64,000 nucleotides of DNA, taken from Pyropia haitanensis (Eukaryota; Rhodophyta; Bangiophyceae; Bangiales; Bangiaceae). The position numbers and the translations under genes are program-made. The stretch is taken from positions 3,937,631 to 4,001,630 of the forward strand of contig SDUX01000001.1 of assembly GCA_008729055.1 (NCBI GenBank), read 5' to 3'. The notes below the pieces were generated by a model. The model made no database searches. It saw only the letters and a program-made list of their open reading frames with translations, and had not been told where the DNA came from. How positions within the stretch are numbered: position 1 is the first letter of the stretch; each line of letters opens with the position of its first letter. Positions 22,963-35,400 of this stretch are shown in pieces.

Positions 22963-22998
22963 CACGTGGCATAAACCATCCCACAATTTTGACACGTG
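22963..22998. promoter_or_regulatory. Paired CACGTG palindromes in the monomer, representative copy
   Basis: CACGTG occurs at 22963-22968 (in ccccacgtggc) and at 22993-22998 (in gacacgtgga), 30 bp or about three helical turns apart. Both are kept in the two subfamilies. CACGTG is the core site of many eukaryotic bHLH and bZIP proteins. Binding here is inference only. Confidence 0.4.
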
Positions 22999-23060
22999 GA
23001 AACCGGCGCTCCACAAAACACTCGTTGCATCCAGCGGACGCGCCAACAAACGGGTCCGCC

Positions 23061-23232
23061 AACCACCCCATGCACGACCGTGCGGGCGGAACCTCGGACA
23101 TTGTGCGGGCGGCTCTATGGCTGGAATAAAAGATGCGCGCCCATTCCGCCGCCGGATCGTGTGCAGCATTGCTGTACACGCAAAAGTGGGCAAAAGTGGG
23201 CCAAAGTGGGCAAAAGTGGATAAGAAGCGGCC
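23061..23232 (+). repeat. Monomer half A (172 bp), representative copy
   Basis: It starts aaccaccccatgcacgaccg and ends at the next start of the same motif. It contains ggctggaataaaagatgcgc, gcagcattgctgtacacgc and a short G-rich tail ending gtggataagaagcgg. Half B, directly following, aligns with it over about 150 bp. The same arrangement recurs in every full monomer. Confidence 0.85.
23124..23132 (+). promoter_or_regulatory. TATA-like motif in monomer half A, representative copy
   Basis: gaataaaag lies in half A just before gatgcgcgccc. In half B the same position reads gaatgaagg and the motif is lost. If monomers are transcribed, this is the most promoter-like sequence, but nothing else supports a start site. 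Confidence 0.2.
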
Positions 23233-23404
23233 AACCACCCCATGCACGACCGTGCGGGTGGAACCTCGGACGTCGAGCGGGCGGATCTATGGCTGGAATG
23301 AAGGATGCGAGCCAATTCGGCCGCCGGATTGCGTGCAGCATTGCTGTGCAAGCCAAAGTGGGCAAAAGTGGGCAAAAGTGGGCAAAAGTGGGTAGGAAGT
23401 GGGT
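23233..23404 (+). repeat. Monomer half B (172 bp), representative copy
   Basis: Starts with the same aaccaccccatgcacgaccg motif 172 bp after half A. It differs in having cggacgtcgagcgggcgg in place of cggacattgtgcgggcgg, gaatgaagg in place of gaataaaag, and gctgtgcaagcc in place of gctgtacacgc. The G-rich tail is longer and leads into the main G-rich tract. Confidence 0.85.
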
Positions 23405-23436
23405 AAGAAGTGGGCAAAAAGTAGGCAATAAGGGGG
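23357..23436 (+). repeat. G-rich phased tract of the monomer, representative copy
   Basis: Repeats of gtgggcaaaa every 10 bp are followed by gtgggtaggaagtgggtaag and gtgggcaaaaa units. GGG runs separated by seven bases (caaaagt) fit the usual G3N1-7 G-quadruplex pattern four times in a row. The A4 runs fall every 10 bp, about one helical turn, which favours intrinsic DNA curvature. One tract occurs per monomer on the + strand. Confidence 0.8.
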
Positions 23437-26400
23437 CCAAATCCGGACACAAATGGGCAATTGGAGGCAAGAAGTTTCCAAAACTGCAAAGAAAACGGAC
23501 GTGAAAGTGCCCAGATAGTGGTCCAACAGTGGCCAGAAAGTGTGCCGCGCCACCCAAACTGTCCACTGCGCGTTCCGCTCGTCACACTGGCGTGGACGGT
23601 GTGATGGCGGAAAGTTTTGCACCGTCCATCACACCTGGCTGTCGGGATCCCCACGTGGCAAAAACCATCCCACAATTTTGACACGTGGAAACCGGCGCTC
23701 CACAAAACACTCGTTGCATCCAACGGACGCGCCAACAAACGGGTCGGCCAACCACCCCATGCACGACCGTGCGGGTGGAACCTCGGACATTGTGCGGGCG
23801 GCTCTATGGCTGGAATAAAAGATGCGCGCCCATTCCGCCGCCGGATCGTGTGCAGCATTGCTGTACACGCAAAAGTGGGCAAAAGTGGGCCAAAGTGGGC
23901 AAAAGTGGATAAGAAGCGGCCAACCACCCCATGCACGACCGTGCGGGTGGAACCTCGGACGTCGAGCGGGCGGATCTATGGCTGGAATGAAGGATGCGAG
24001 CCAATTCGGCCGCCGGATTGCGTGCAGCATTGCTGTGCAAGCCAAAGTGGGCAAAAGTGGGCAAAAGTGGGCAAAAGTGGGTAGGAAGTGGGTAAGAAGT
24101 GGGCAAAAAGTGGGCAAAAAGGGGGCCAAATCCGGACACAAATGGGCAATTGGAGGCAAGAAGTTTCCAAAACTGCAAAGAAAACGGACGTGAAAGTGCC
24201 CAGATAGTGGTCCAACAGTGGCCAGAAAGTGCGCCGCGCCACCCAAACTGTCCACTGCGCGTTCCGCTCGTCACACTGGCGTGGACGGTGTGATGGCGGA
24301 AAGTTTTGCACCGTCCATCACACCTGGCTGTCGGGATCCCCACGTGGCATAAACCATCCCACAATTTTGACACGTGGAAACCGGCGCTCCACAAAACACT
24401 CGTTGCATCCAGCGGACGCGCCAACAAACGGGTCCGCCAACCACCCCATGCACGACCGTGCGGGCGGAACCTCGGACATTGTGCGGGCGGCTCTATGGCT
24501 GGAATAAAAGATGCGCGCCCATTCCGCCGCCGGATCGTGTGCAGCATTGCTGTACACGCAAAAGTGGGCAAAAGTGGGCCAAAGTGGGCAAAAGTGGATA
24601 AGAAGCGGCCAACCACCCCATGCGCGACCGTGCGGGTGGAACCTCGGACGTCGAGCGGGCGGATCTATGGCTGGAATGAAGGATGCGAGCCAATTCGGCC
24701 GCCGGATTGCGTGCAGCATTGCTGTGCAAGCCAAAGTGGGCAAAAGTGGGCAAAAGTGGGCAAAAGTGGGTAGGAAGTGGGTAAGAAGTGGGCAAAAAGT
24801 AGGCAAAAAGGGGGCCAAATTGGGACACAAATGGGCAATTGGAGGCAAGAAGTTTCCAAAACTGCAAAGAAAACGGACGTGAAAGTGCCCAGATAGTGGT
24901 CCAACAGTGGCCAGAAAGTGTGCCGCGCCACCCAAACTGTCCACTGCGCGTTCCGCTCGTCACACTGGCGTGGACGGTGTGATGGCGGAAAGTTTTGCAC
25001 CGTCCATCACACCTGGCTGTCGGGATCCCCACGTGGCATAAACCATCCCACAATTTTGACACGTGGAAACCGGCGCTCCACAAAACACTCGTTGCATCCA
25101 GCGGACGCGCCAACAAACGGGTCCGCCAACCACCCCATGCACGACCGTGCGGGCGGAACCTCGGACATTGTGCGGGCGGCTCTATGGCTGGAATAAAAGA
25201 TGCGCGCCCATTCCGCCGCCGGATCGTGTGCAGCATTGCTGTACACGCAAAAGTGGGCAAAAGTGGGCCAAAGTGGGCAAAAGTGGATAAGAAGCGGCCA
25301 ACCACCCCATGCACGACCGTGCGGGTGGAACCTCGGACGTCGAGCGGGCGGATCTATGGCTGGAATGAAGGATGCGAGCCAATTCGGCCGCCGGATTGCG
25401 TGCAGCATTGCTGTGCAAGCCAAAGTGGGCAAAAGTGGGCAAAAGTGGGCAAAAGTGGGTAGGAAGTGGGTAAGAAGTGGGCAAAAAGTGGGCAAAAAGG
25501 GGGCCAAATCCGGACACAAATGGGCAATTGGAGGCAAGAAGTTTCCAAAACTGCAAAGAAAACGGACGTGAAAGTGCCCAGATAGTGGTCCAACAGTGGC
25601 CAGAAAGTGCGCCGCGCCACCCAAACTGTCCACTGCGCGTTCCGCTCGTCACACTGGCGTGGACGGTGTGATGGCGGAAAGTTTTGCACCGTCCATCACA
25701 CCTGGCTGTCGGGATCCCCACGTGGCATAAACCATCCCACAATTTTGACACGTGGAAACCGGCGCTCCACAAAACACTCGTTGCATCCAGCGGACGCGCC
25801 AACAAACGGGTCCGCCAACCACCCCATGCACGACCGTGCGGGTGGAACCTCGGACATTGTGCGGGCGGCTCTATGGCTGGAATAAAAGATGCGCGCCCAT
25901 TCCGCCGCCGGATCGTGTGCAGCATTGCTGTACACGCAAAAGTGGGCAAAAGTGGGCCAAAGTGGGCAAAAGTGGATAAGAAGCGGCCAACCACCCCATG
26001 CACGACCGTGCGGGTGGAACCTCGGACGTCGAGCGGGCGGATCTATGGCTGGAATGAAGGATGCGAGCCAATTCGGCCGCCGGATTGCGTGCAGCATTGC
26101 TGTGCAAGCCAAAGTGGGCAAAAGTGGGCAAAAGTGGGCAAAAGTGGGTAGGAAGTGGGTAAGAAGTGGGCAAAAAGTGGGCAAAAAGGGGGCCAAATTA
26201 GCACACAAATGGGCAATTGGAGGCAAGAAGTTTCCAAAACTGCAAAGAAAACGGACGTGAAAGTGCCCAGATAGTGGTCCAACAGTGGCCAGAAAGTGCG
26301 CCGCGCCACCCAAACTGTCCACTGCGCGTTCCGCTCGTCACACTGGCGTGGACGGTGTGATGGCGGAAAGTTTTGCACCGTCCATCACACCTGGCTGTCG

Positions 26401-29400
26401 GGATCCCCACGTGGCATAAACCATCCCACAATTTTGACACGTGGAAACCGGCGCTCCACAAAACACTCGTTGCATCCAGCGGACGCGCCAACAAACGGGT
26501 CCGCCAACCACCCCATGCACGACCGTGCGGGCGGAACCTCGGACATTGTGCGGGCGGCTCTATGGCTGGAATAAAAGATGCGCGCCCATTCCGCCGCCGG
26601 ATCGTGTGCAGCATTGCTGTACACGCAAAAGTGGGCAAAAGTGGGCCAAAGTGGGCAAAAGTGGATAAGAAGCGGCCAACCACCCCATGCACGACCGTGC
26701 GGGTGGAACCTCGGACGTCGAGCGGGCGGATCTATGGCTGGAATGAAGGATGCGAGCCAATTCGGCCGCCGGATTGCGTGCAGCATTGCTGTGCAAGCCA
26801 AAGTGGGCAAAAGTGGGCAAAAGTGGGCAAAAGTGGGTAGGAAGTGGGTAAGAAGTGGGCAAAAAGTGGGCAAAAAGGGGGCCAAATCCGGACACAAATG
26901 GGCAATTGGAGGCAAGAAGTTTCCAAAACTGCAAAGAAAACGGACGTGAAAGTGCCCAGATAGTGGTCCAACAGTGGCCAGAAAGTGCGCCGCGCCACCC
27001 AAACTGTCCACTGCGCGTTCCGCTCGTCACACTGGCGTGGACGGTGTGATGGCGGAAAGTTTTGCACCGTCCATCACACCTGGCTGTCGGGATCCCCACG
27101 TGGCATAAACCATCCCACAATTTTGACACGTGGAAACCGGCGCTCCACAAAACACTCGTTGCATCCAGCGGACGCGCCAACAAACGGGTCCGCCAACCAC
27201 CCCATGCACGACCGTGCGGGCGGAACCTCGGACATTGTGCGGGCGGCTCTATGGCTGGAATAAAAGATGCGCGCCCATTCCGCCGCCGGATCGTGTGCAG
27301 CATTGCTGTACACGCAAAAGTGGGCAAAAGTGGGCCAAAGTGGGCAAAAGTGGATAAGAAGCGGCCAACCACCCCATGCACGACCGTGCGGGTGGAACCT
27401 CGGACGTCGAGCGGGCGGATCTATGGCTGGAATGAAGGATGCGAGCCAATTCGGCCGCCGGATTGCGTGCAGCATTGCTGTGCAAGCCAAAGTGGGCAAA
27501 AGTGGGCAAAAGTGGGCAAAAGTGGGTAGGAAGTGGGTAAGAAGTGGGCAAAAAGTAGGCAATAAGGGGGCCAAATTGGGACACAAATGGGCAATTGGAG
27601 GCAAGAAGTTTCCAAAACTGCAAAGAAAACGGACGTGAAAGTGCCCAGATAGTGGTCCAACAGTGGCCAGAAAGTGCGCCGCGCCACCCAAACTGTCCAC
27701 TGCGCGTTCCGCTCGTCACACTGGCGTGGACGGTGTGATGGCGGAAAGTTTTGCACCGTCCATCACACCTGGCTGTCGGGATCCCCACGTGGCATAAACC
27801 ATCCCACAATTTTGACACGTGGAAACCGGCGCTCCACAAAACACTCGTTGCATCCAGCGGACGCGCCAACAAACGGGTCCGCCAACCACCCCATGCACGA
27901 CCGTGCGGGTGGAACCTCGGACATTGTGCGGGCGGCTCTATGGCTGGAATAAAAGATGCGCGCCCATTCCGCCGCCGGATCGTGTGCAGCATTGCTGTAC
28001 ACGCAAAAGTGGGCAAAAGTGGGCCAAAGTGGGCAAAAGTGGATAAGAAGCGGCCAACCACCCCATGCGCGACCGTGCGGGTGGAACCTCGGACGTCGAG
28101 CGGGCGGATCTATGGCTGGAATGAAGGATGCGAGCCAATTCGGCCGCCGGATTGCGTGCAGCATTGCTGTGCAAGCCAAAGTGGGCAAAAGTGGGCAAAA
28201 GTGGGCAAAAGTGGGTAGGAAGTGGGTAAGAAGTGGGCAAAAAGTGGGCAAAAAAGGGGGCCAAATTAGCACACAAATGGGCAATTGGAGGCAAGAAGTT
28301 TCCAAAACTGCAAAGAAAACGGACGTGAAAGTGCCCAGATAGTGGTCCAACAGTGGCCAGAAAGTGCGCCGCGCCACCCAAACTGTCCACTGCGCGTTCC
28401 GCTCGTCACACTGGCGTGGACGGTGTGATGGCGGAAAGTTTTGCACCGTCCATCACACCTGGCTGTCGGGATCCCCACGTGGCATAAACCATCCCACAAT
28501 TTTGACACGTGGAAACCGGCGCTCCACAAAACACTCGTTGCATCCAGCGGACGCGCCAACAAACGGGTCCGCCAACCACCCCATGCACGACCGTGCGGGC
28601 GGAACCTCGGACATTGTGCGGGCGGCTCTATGGCTGGAATAAAAGATGCGCGCCCATTCCGCCGCCGGATCGTGTGCAGCATTGCTGTACACGCAAAAGT
28701 GGGCAAAAGTGGGCCAAAGTGGGCAAAAGTGGATAAGAAGCGGCCAACCACCCCATGCACGACCGTGCGGGTGGAGCCTCGGACGTCGAGCGGGCGGATC
28801 TATGGCTGGAATGAAGGATGCGAGCCAATTCGGCCGCCGGATTGCGTGCAGCATTGCTGTGCAAGCCAAAGTGGGCAAAAGTGGGCAAAAGTGGGCAAAA
28901 GTGGGTAGGAAGTGGGTAAGAAGTGGGCAAAAAGTGGGCAAAAAAGGGGGCCAAATTAGCACACAAATGGGCAATTGGAGGCAAGAAGTTTCCAAAACTG
29001 CAAAGAAAACGGACGTGAAAGTGCCCAGATAGTGGTCCAACAGTGGCCAGAAAGTGCGCCGCGCCACCCAAACTGTCCACTGCGCGTTCCGCTCGTCACA
29101 CTGGCGTGGACGGTGTGATGGCGGAAAGTTTTGCACCGTCCATCACACCTGGCTGTCGGGATCCCCACGTGGCATAAACCATCCCACAATTTTGACACGT
29201 GGAAACCGGCGCTCCACAAAACACTCGTTGCATCCAGCGGACGCGCCAACAAACGGGTCCGCCAACCACCCCATGCACGACCGTGCGGGGAACCTCGGAC
29301 ATTGTGCGGGCGGCTCTATGGCTGGAATAAAAGATGCGCGCCCATTCCGCCGCCGGATCGTGTGCAGCATTGCTGTACACGCAAAAGTGGGCAAAAGTGG

Positions 29401-32400
29401 GCCAAAGTGGGCAAAAGTGGATAAGAAGCGGCCAACCACCCCATGCACGACCGTGCGGGTGGAGCCTCGGACGTCGAGCGGGCGGATCTATGGCTGGAAT
29501 GAAGGATGCGAGCCAATTCGGCCGCCGGATTGCGTGCAGCATTGCTGTGCAAGCCAAAGTGGGCAAAAGTGGGCAAAAGTGGGCAAAAGTGGGTAGGAAG
29601 TGGGTAAGAAGTGGGCAAAAAGTGGGCAAAAAGGGGGCCAAATCCGGACACAAATGGGCAATTGGAGGCAAGAAGTTTCCAAAACTGCAAAGAAAACGGA
29701 CGTGAAAGTGCCCAGATAGTGGTCCAACAGTGGCCAGAAAGTGCGCCGCGCCACCCAAACTGTCCACTGCGCGTTCCGCTCGTCACACTGGCGTGGACGG
29801 TGTGATGGCGGAAAGTTTTGCACCGTCCATCACACCTGGCTGTCGGGATCCCCACGTGGCATAAACCATCCCACAATTTTGACACGTGGAAACCGGCGCT
29901 CCACAAAACACTCGTTGCATCCAGCGGACGCGCCAACAAACGGGTCCGCCAACCACCCCATGCACGACCGTGCGGGCGGAACCTCGGACATTGTGCGGGC
30001 GGCTCTATGGCTGGAATAAAAGATGCGCGCCCATTCCGCCGCCGGATCGTGTGCAGCATTGCTGTACACGCAAAAGTGGGCAAAAGTGGGCCAAAGTGGG
30101 CAAAAGTGGATAAGAAGCGGCCAACCACCCCATGCACGACCGTGCGGGTGGAACCTCGGACGTCGAGCGGGCGGATCTATGGCTGGAATGAAGGATGCGA
30201 GCCAATTCGGCCGCCGGATTGCGTGCAGCATTGCTGTGCAAGCCAAAGTGGGCAAAAGTGGGCAAAAGTGGGCAAAAGTGGGTAGGAAGTGGGTAAGAAG
30301 TGGGCAAAAAGTGGGCAAAAAGGGGGCCAAATCCGGACACAAATGGGCAATTGGAGGCAAGAAGTTTCCAAAACTGCAAAGAAAACGGACGTGAAAGTGC
30401 CCAGATAGTGGTCCAACAGTGGCCAGAAAGTGCGCCGCGCCACCCAAACTGTCCACTGCGCGTTCCGCTCGTCACACTGGCGTGGACGGTGTGATGGCGG
30501 AAAGTTTTGCACCGTCCATCACACCTGGCTGTCGGGATCCCCACGTGGCATAAACCATCCCACAATTTTGACACGTGGAAACCGGCGCTCCACAAAACAC
30601 TCGTTGCATCCAGCGGACGCGCCAACAAACGGGTCCGCCAACCACCCCATGCACGACCGTGCGGGCGGAACCTCGGACATTGTGCGGGCGGCTCTATGGC
30701 TGGAATAAAAGATGCGCGCCCATTCCGCCGCCGGATCGTGTGCAGCATTGCTGTACACGCAAAAGTGGGCAAAAGTGGGCCAAAGTGGGCAAAAGTGGAT
30801 AAGAAGCGGCCAACCACCCCATGCACGACCGTGCGGGTGGAACCTCGGACGTCGAGCGGGCGGATCTATGGCTGGAATGAAGGATGCGAGCCAATTCGGC
30901 CGCCGGATTGCGTGCAGCATTGCTGTGCAAGCCAAAGTGGGCAAAAGTGGGCAAAAGTGGGCAAAAGTGGGTAGGAAGTGGGTAAGAAGTGGGCAAAAAG
31001 TGGGCAAAAAGGGGGCCAAATTGGACACAAATGGGCAATTGGAGGCAAGAAGTTTCCAAAACTGCAAAGAAAACGGACGTGAAAGTGCCCAGATAGTGGT
31101 CCAACAGTGGCCAGAAAGTGCGCCGCGCCACCCAAACTGTCCACTGCGCGTTCCGCTCGTCACACTGGCGTGGACGGTGTGATGGCGGAAAGTTTTGCAC
31201 CGTCCATCACACCTGGCTGTCGGGATCCCCACGTGGCATAAACCATCCCACAATTTTGACACGTGGAAACCGGCGCTCCACAAAACACTCGTTGCATCCA
31301 GCGGACGCGCCAACAAACGGGTCCGCCAACCACCCCATGCACGACCGTGCGGGCGGAACCTCGGACATTGTGCGGGCGGCTCTATGGCTGGAATAAAAGA
31401 TGCGCGCCCATTCCGCCGCCGGATCGTGTGCAGCATTGCTGTACACGCAAAAGTGGGCAAAAGTGGGCCAAAGTGGGCAAAAGTGGATAAGAAGCGGCCA
31501 ACCACCCCATGCACGACCGTGCGGGTGGAACCTCGGACGTCGAGCGGGCGGATCTATGGCTGGAATGAAGGATGCGAGCCAATTCGGCCGCCGGATTGCG
31601 TGCAGCATTGCTGTGCAAGCCAAAGTGGGCAAAAGTGGGCAAAAGTGGGCAAAAGTGGGTAGGAAGTGGGTAAGAAGTGGGCAAAAAGTGGGCAAAAAGG
31701 GGGCCAAATCCGGACACAAATGGGCAATTGGAGGCAAGAAGTTTCCAAAACTGCAAAGAAAACGGACGTGAAAGTGCCCAGATAGTGGTCCAACAGTGGC
31801 CAGAAAGTGCGCCGCGCCACCCAAACTGTCCACTGCGCGTTCCGCTCGTCACACTGGCGTGGACGGTGTGATGGCGGAAAGTTTTGCACCGTCCATCACA
31901 CCTGGCTGTCGGGATCCCCACGTGGCATAAACCATCCCACAATTTTGACACGTGGAAACCGGCGCTCCACAAAACACTCGTTGCATCCAGCGGACGCGCC
32001 AACAAACGGGTCCGCCAACCACCCCATGCACGACCGTGCGGGTGGAACCTCGGACATTGTGCGGGCGGCTCTATGGCTGGAATAAAAGATGCGCGCCCAT
32101 TCCGCCGCCGGATCGTGTGCAGCATTGCTGTACACGCAAAAGTGGGCAAAAGTGGGCCAAAGTGGGCAAAAGTGGATAAGAAGCGGCCAACCACCCCATG
32201 CACGACCGTGCGGGTGGAACCTCGGACGTCGAGCGGGCGGATCTATGGCTGGAATGAAGGATGCGAGCCAATTCGGCCGCCGGATTGCGTGCAGCATTGC
32301 TGTGCAAGCCAAAGTGGGCAAAAGTGGGCAAAAGTGGGCAAAAGTGGGTAGGAAGTGGGTAAGAAGTGGGCAAAAAGTGGGCAAAAAGGGGGCCAAATTG

Positions 32401-35400
32401 GACACAAATGGGCAATTGGAGGCAAGAAGTTTCCAAAACTGCAAAGAAAACGGACGTGAAAGTGCCCAGATAGTGGTCCAACAGTGGCCAGAAAGTGCGC
32501 CGCGCCACCCAAACTGTCCACTGCGCGTTCCGCTCGTCACACTGGCGTGGACGGTGTGATGGCGGAAAGTTTTGCACCGTCCATCACACCTGGCTGTCGG
32601 GATCCCCACGTGGCATAAACCATCCCACAATTTTGACACGTGGAAACCGGCGCTCCACAAAACACTCGTTGCATCCAGCGGACGCGCCAACAAACGGGTC
32701 CGCCAACCACCCCATGCACGACCGTGCGGGCGGAACCTCGGACATTGTGCGGGCGGCTCTATGGCTGGAATAAAAGATGCGCGCCCATTCCGCCGCCGGA
32801 TCGTGTGCAGCATTGCTGTACACGCAAAAGTGGGCAAAAGTGGGCCAAAGTGGGCAAAAGTGGATAAGAAGCGGCCAACCACCCCATGCACGACCGTGCG
32901 GGTGGAACCTCGGACGTCGAGCGGGCGGATCTATGGCTGGAATGAAGGATGCGAGCCAATTCGGCCGCCGGATTGCGTGCAGCATTGCTGTGCAAGCCAA
33001 AGTGGGCAAAAGTGGGCAAAAGTGGGCAAAAGTGGGTAGGAAGTGGGTAAGAAGTGGGCAAAAAGTGGGCAAAAAGGGGGCCAAATCCGGACACAAATGG
33101 GCAATTGGAGGCAAGAAGTTTCCAAAACTGCAAAGAAAACGGACGTGAAAGTGCCCAGATAGTGGTCCAACAGTGGCCAGAAAGTGCGCCGCGCCACCCA
33201 AACTGTCCACTGCGCGTTCCGCTCGTCACACTGGCGTGGACGGTGTGATGGCGGAAAGTTTTGCACCGTCCATCACACCTGGCTGTCGGGATCCCCACGT
33301 GGCATAAACCATCCCACAATTTTGACACGTGGAAACCGGCGCTCCACAAAACACTCGTTGCATCCAGCGGACGCGCCAACAAACGGGTCCGCCAACCACC
33401 CCATGCACGACCGTGCGGGCGGAACCTCGGACATTGTGCGGGCGGCTCTATGGCTGGAATAAAAGATGCGCGCCCATTCCGCCGCCGGATCGTGTGCAGC
33501 ATTGCTGTACACGCAAAAGTGGGCAAAAGTGGGCCAAAGTGGGCAAAAGTGGATAAGAAGCGGCCAACCACCCCATGCACGACCGTGCGGGTGGAACCTC
33601 GGACGTCGAGCGGGCGGATCTATGGCTGGAATGAAGGATGCGAGCCAATTCGGCCGCCGGATTGCGTGCAGCATTGCTGTGCAAGCCAAAGTGGGCAAAA
33701 GTGGGCAAAAGTGGGCAAAAGTGGGTAGGAAGTGGGTAAGAAGTGGGCAAAAAGTAGGCAATAAGGGGGCCAAATTGGACACAAATGGGCAATTGGAGGC
33801 AAGAAGTTTCCAAAACTGCAAAGAAAACGGACGTGAAAGTGCCCAGATAGTGGTCCAACAGTGGCCAGAAAGTGCGCCGCGCCACCCAAACTGTCCACTG
33901 CGCGTTCCGCTCGTCACACTGGCGTGGACGGTGTGATGGCGGAAAGTTTTGCACCGTCCATCACACCTGGCTGTCGGGATCCCCACGTGGCATAAACCAT
34001 CCCACAATTTTGACACGTGGAAACCGGCGCTCCACAAAACACTCGTTGCATCCAGCGGACGCGCCAACAAACGGGTCCGCCAACCACCCCATGCACGACC
34101 GTGCGGGTGGAACCTCGGACATTGTGCGGGCGGCTCTATGGCTGGAATAAAAGATGCGCGCCCATTCCGCCGCCGGATCGTGTGCAGCATTGCTGTACAC
34201 GCAAAAGTGGGCAAAAGTGGGCCAAAGTGGGCAAAAGTGGATAAGAAGCGGCCAACCACCCCATGCACGACCGTGCGGGTGGAACCTCGGACGTCGAGCG
34301 GGCGGATCTATGGCTGGAATGAAGGATGCGAGCCAATTCGGCCGCCGGATTGCGTGCAGCATTGCTGTGCAAGCCAAAGTGGGCAAAAGTGGGCAAAAGT
34401 GGGCAAAAGTGGGTAGGAAGTGGGTAAGAAGTGGGCAAAAAGTGGGCAAAAAGGGGGCCAAATTGGACACAAATGGGCAATTGGAGGCAAGAAGTTTCCA
34501 AAACTGCAAAGAAAACGGACGTGAAAGTGCCCAGATAGTGGTCCAACAGTGGCCAGAAAGTGCGCCGCGCCACCCAAACTGTCCACTGCGCGTTCCGCTC
34601 GTCACACTGGCGTGGACGGTGTGATGGCGGAAAGTTTTGCACCGTCCATCACACCTGGCTGTCGGGATCCCCACGTGGCATAAACCATCCCACAATTTTG
34701 ACACGTGGAAACCGGCGCTCCACAAAACACTCGTTGCATCCAGCGGACGCGCCAACAAACGGGTCCGCCAACCACCCCATGCACGACCGTGCGGGCGGAA
34801 CCTCGGACATTGTGCGGGCGGCTCTATGGCTGGAATAAAAGATGCGCGCCCATTCCGCCGCCGGATCGTGTGCAGCATTGCTGTACACGCAAAAGTGGGC
34901 AAAAGTGGGCCAAAGTGGGCAAAAGTGGATAAGAAGCGGCCAACCACCCCATGCACGACCGTGCGGGTGGAACCTCGGACGTCGAGCGGGCGGATCTATG
35001 GCTGGAATGAAGGATGCGAGCCAATTCGGCCGCCGGATTGCGTGCAGCATTGCTGTGCAAGCCAAAGTGGGCAAAAGTGGGCAAAAGTGGGCAAAAGTGG
35101 GTAGGAAGTGGGTAAGAAGTGGGCAAAAAGTGGGCAAAAAGGGGGCCAAATTGGACACAAATGGGCAATTGGAGGCAAGAAGTTTCCAAAACTGCAAAGA
35201 AAACGGACGTGAAAGTGCCCAGATAGTGGTCCAACAGTGGCCAGAAAGTGCGCCGCGCCACCCAAACTGTCCACTGCGCGTTCCGCTCGTCACACTGGCG
35301 TGGACGGTGTGATGGCGGAAAGTTTTGCACCGTCCATCACACCTGGCTGTCGGGATCCCCACGTGGCATAAACCATCCCACAATTTTGACACGTGGAAAC

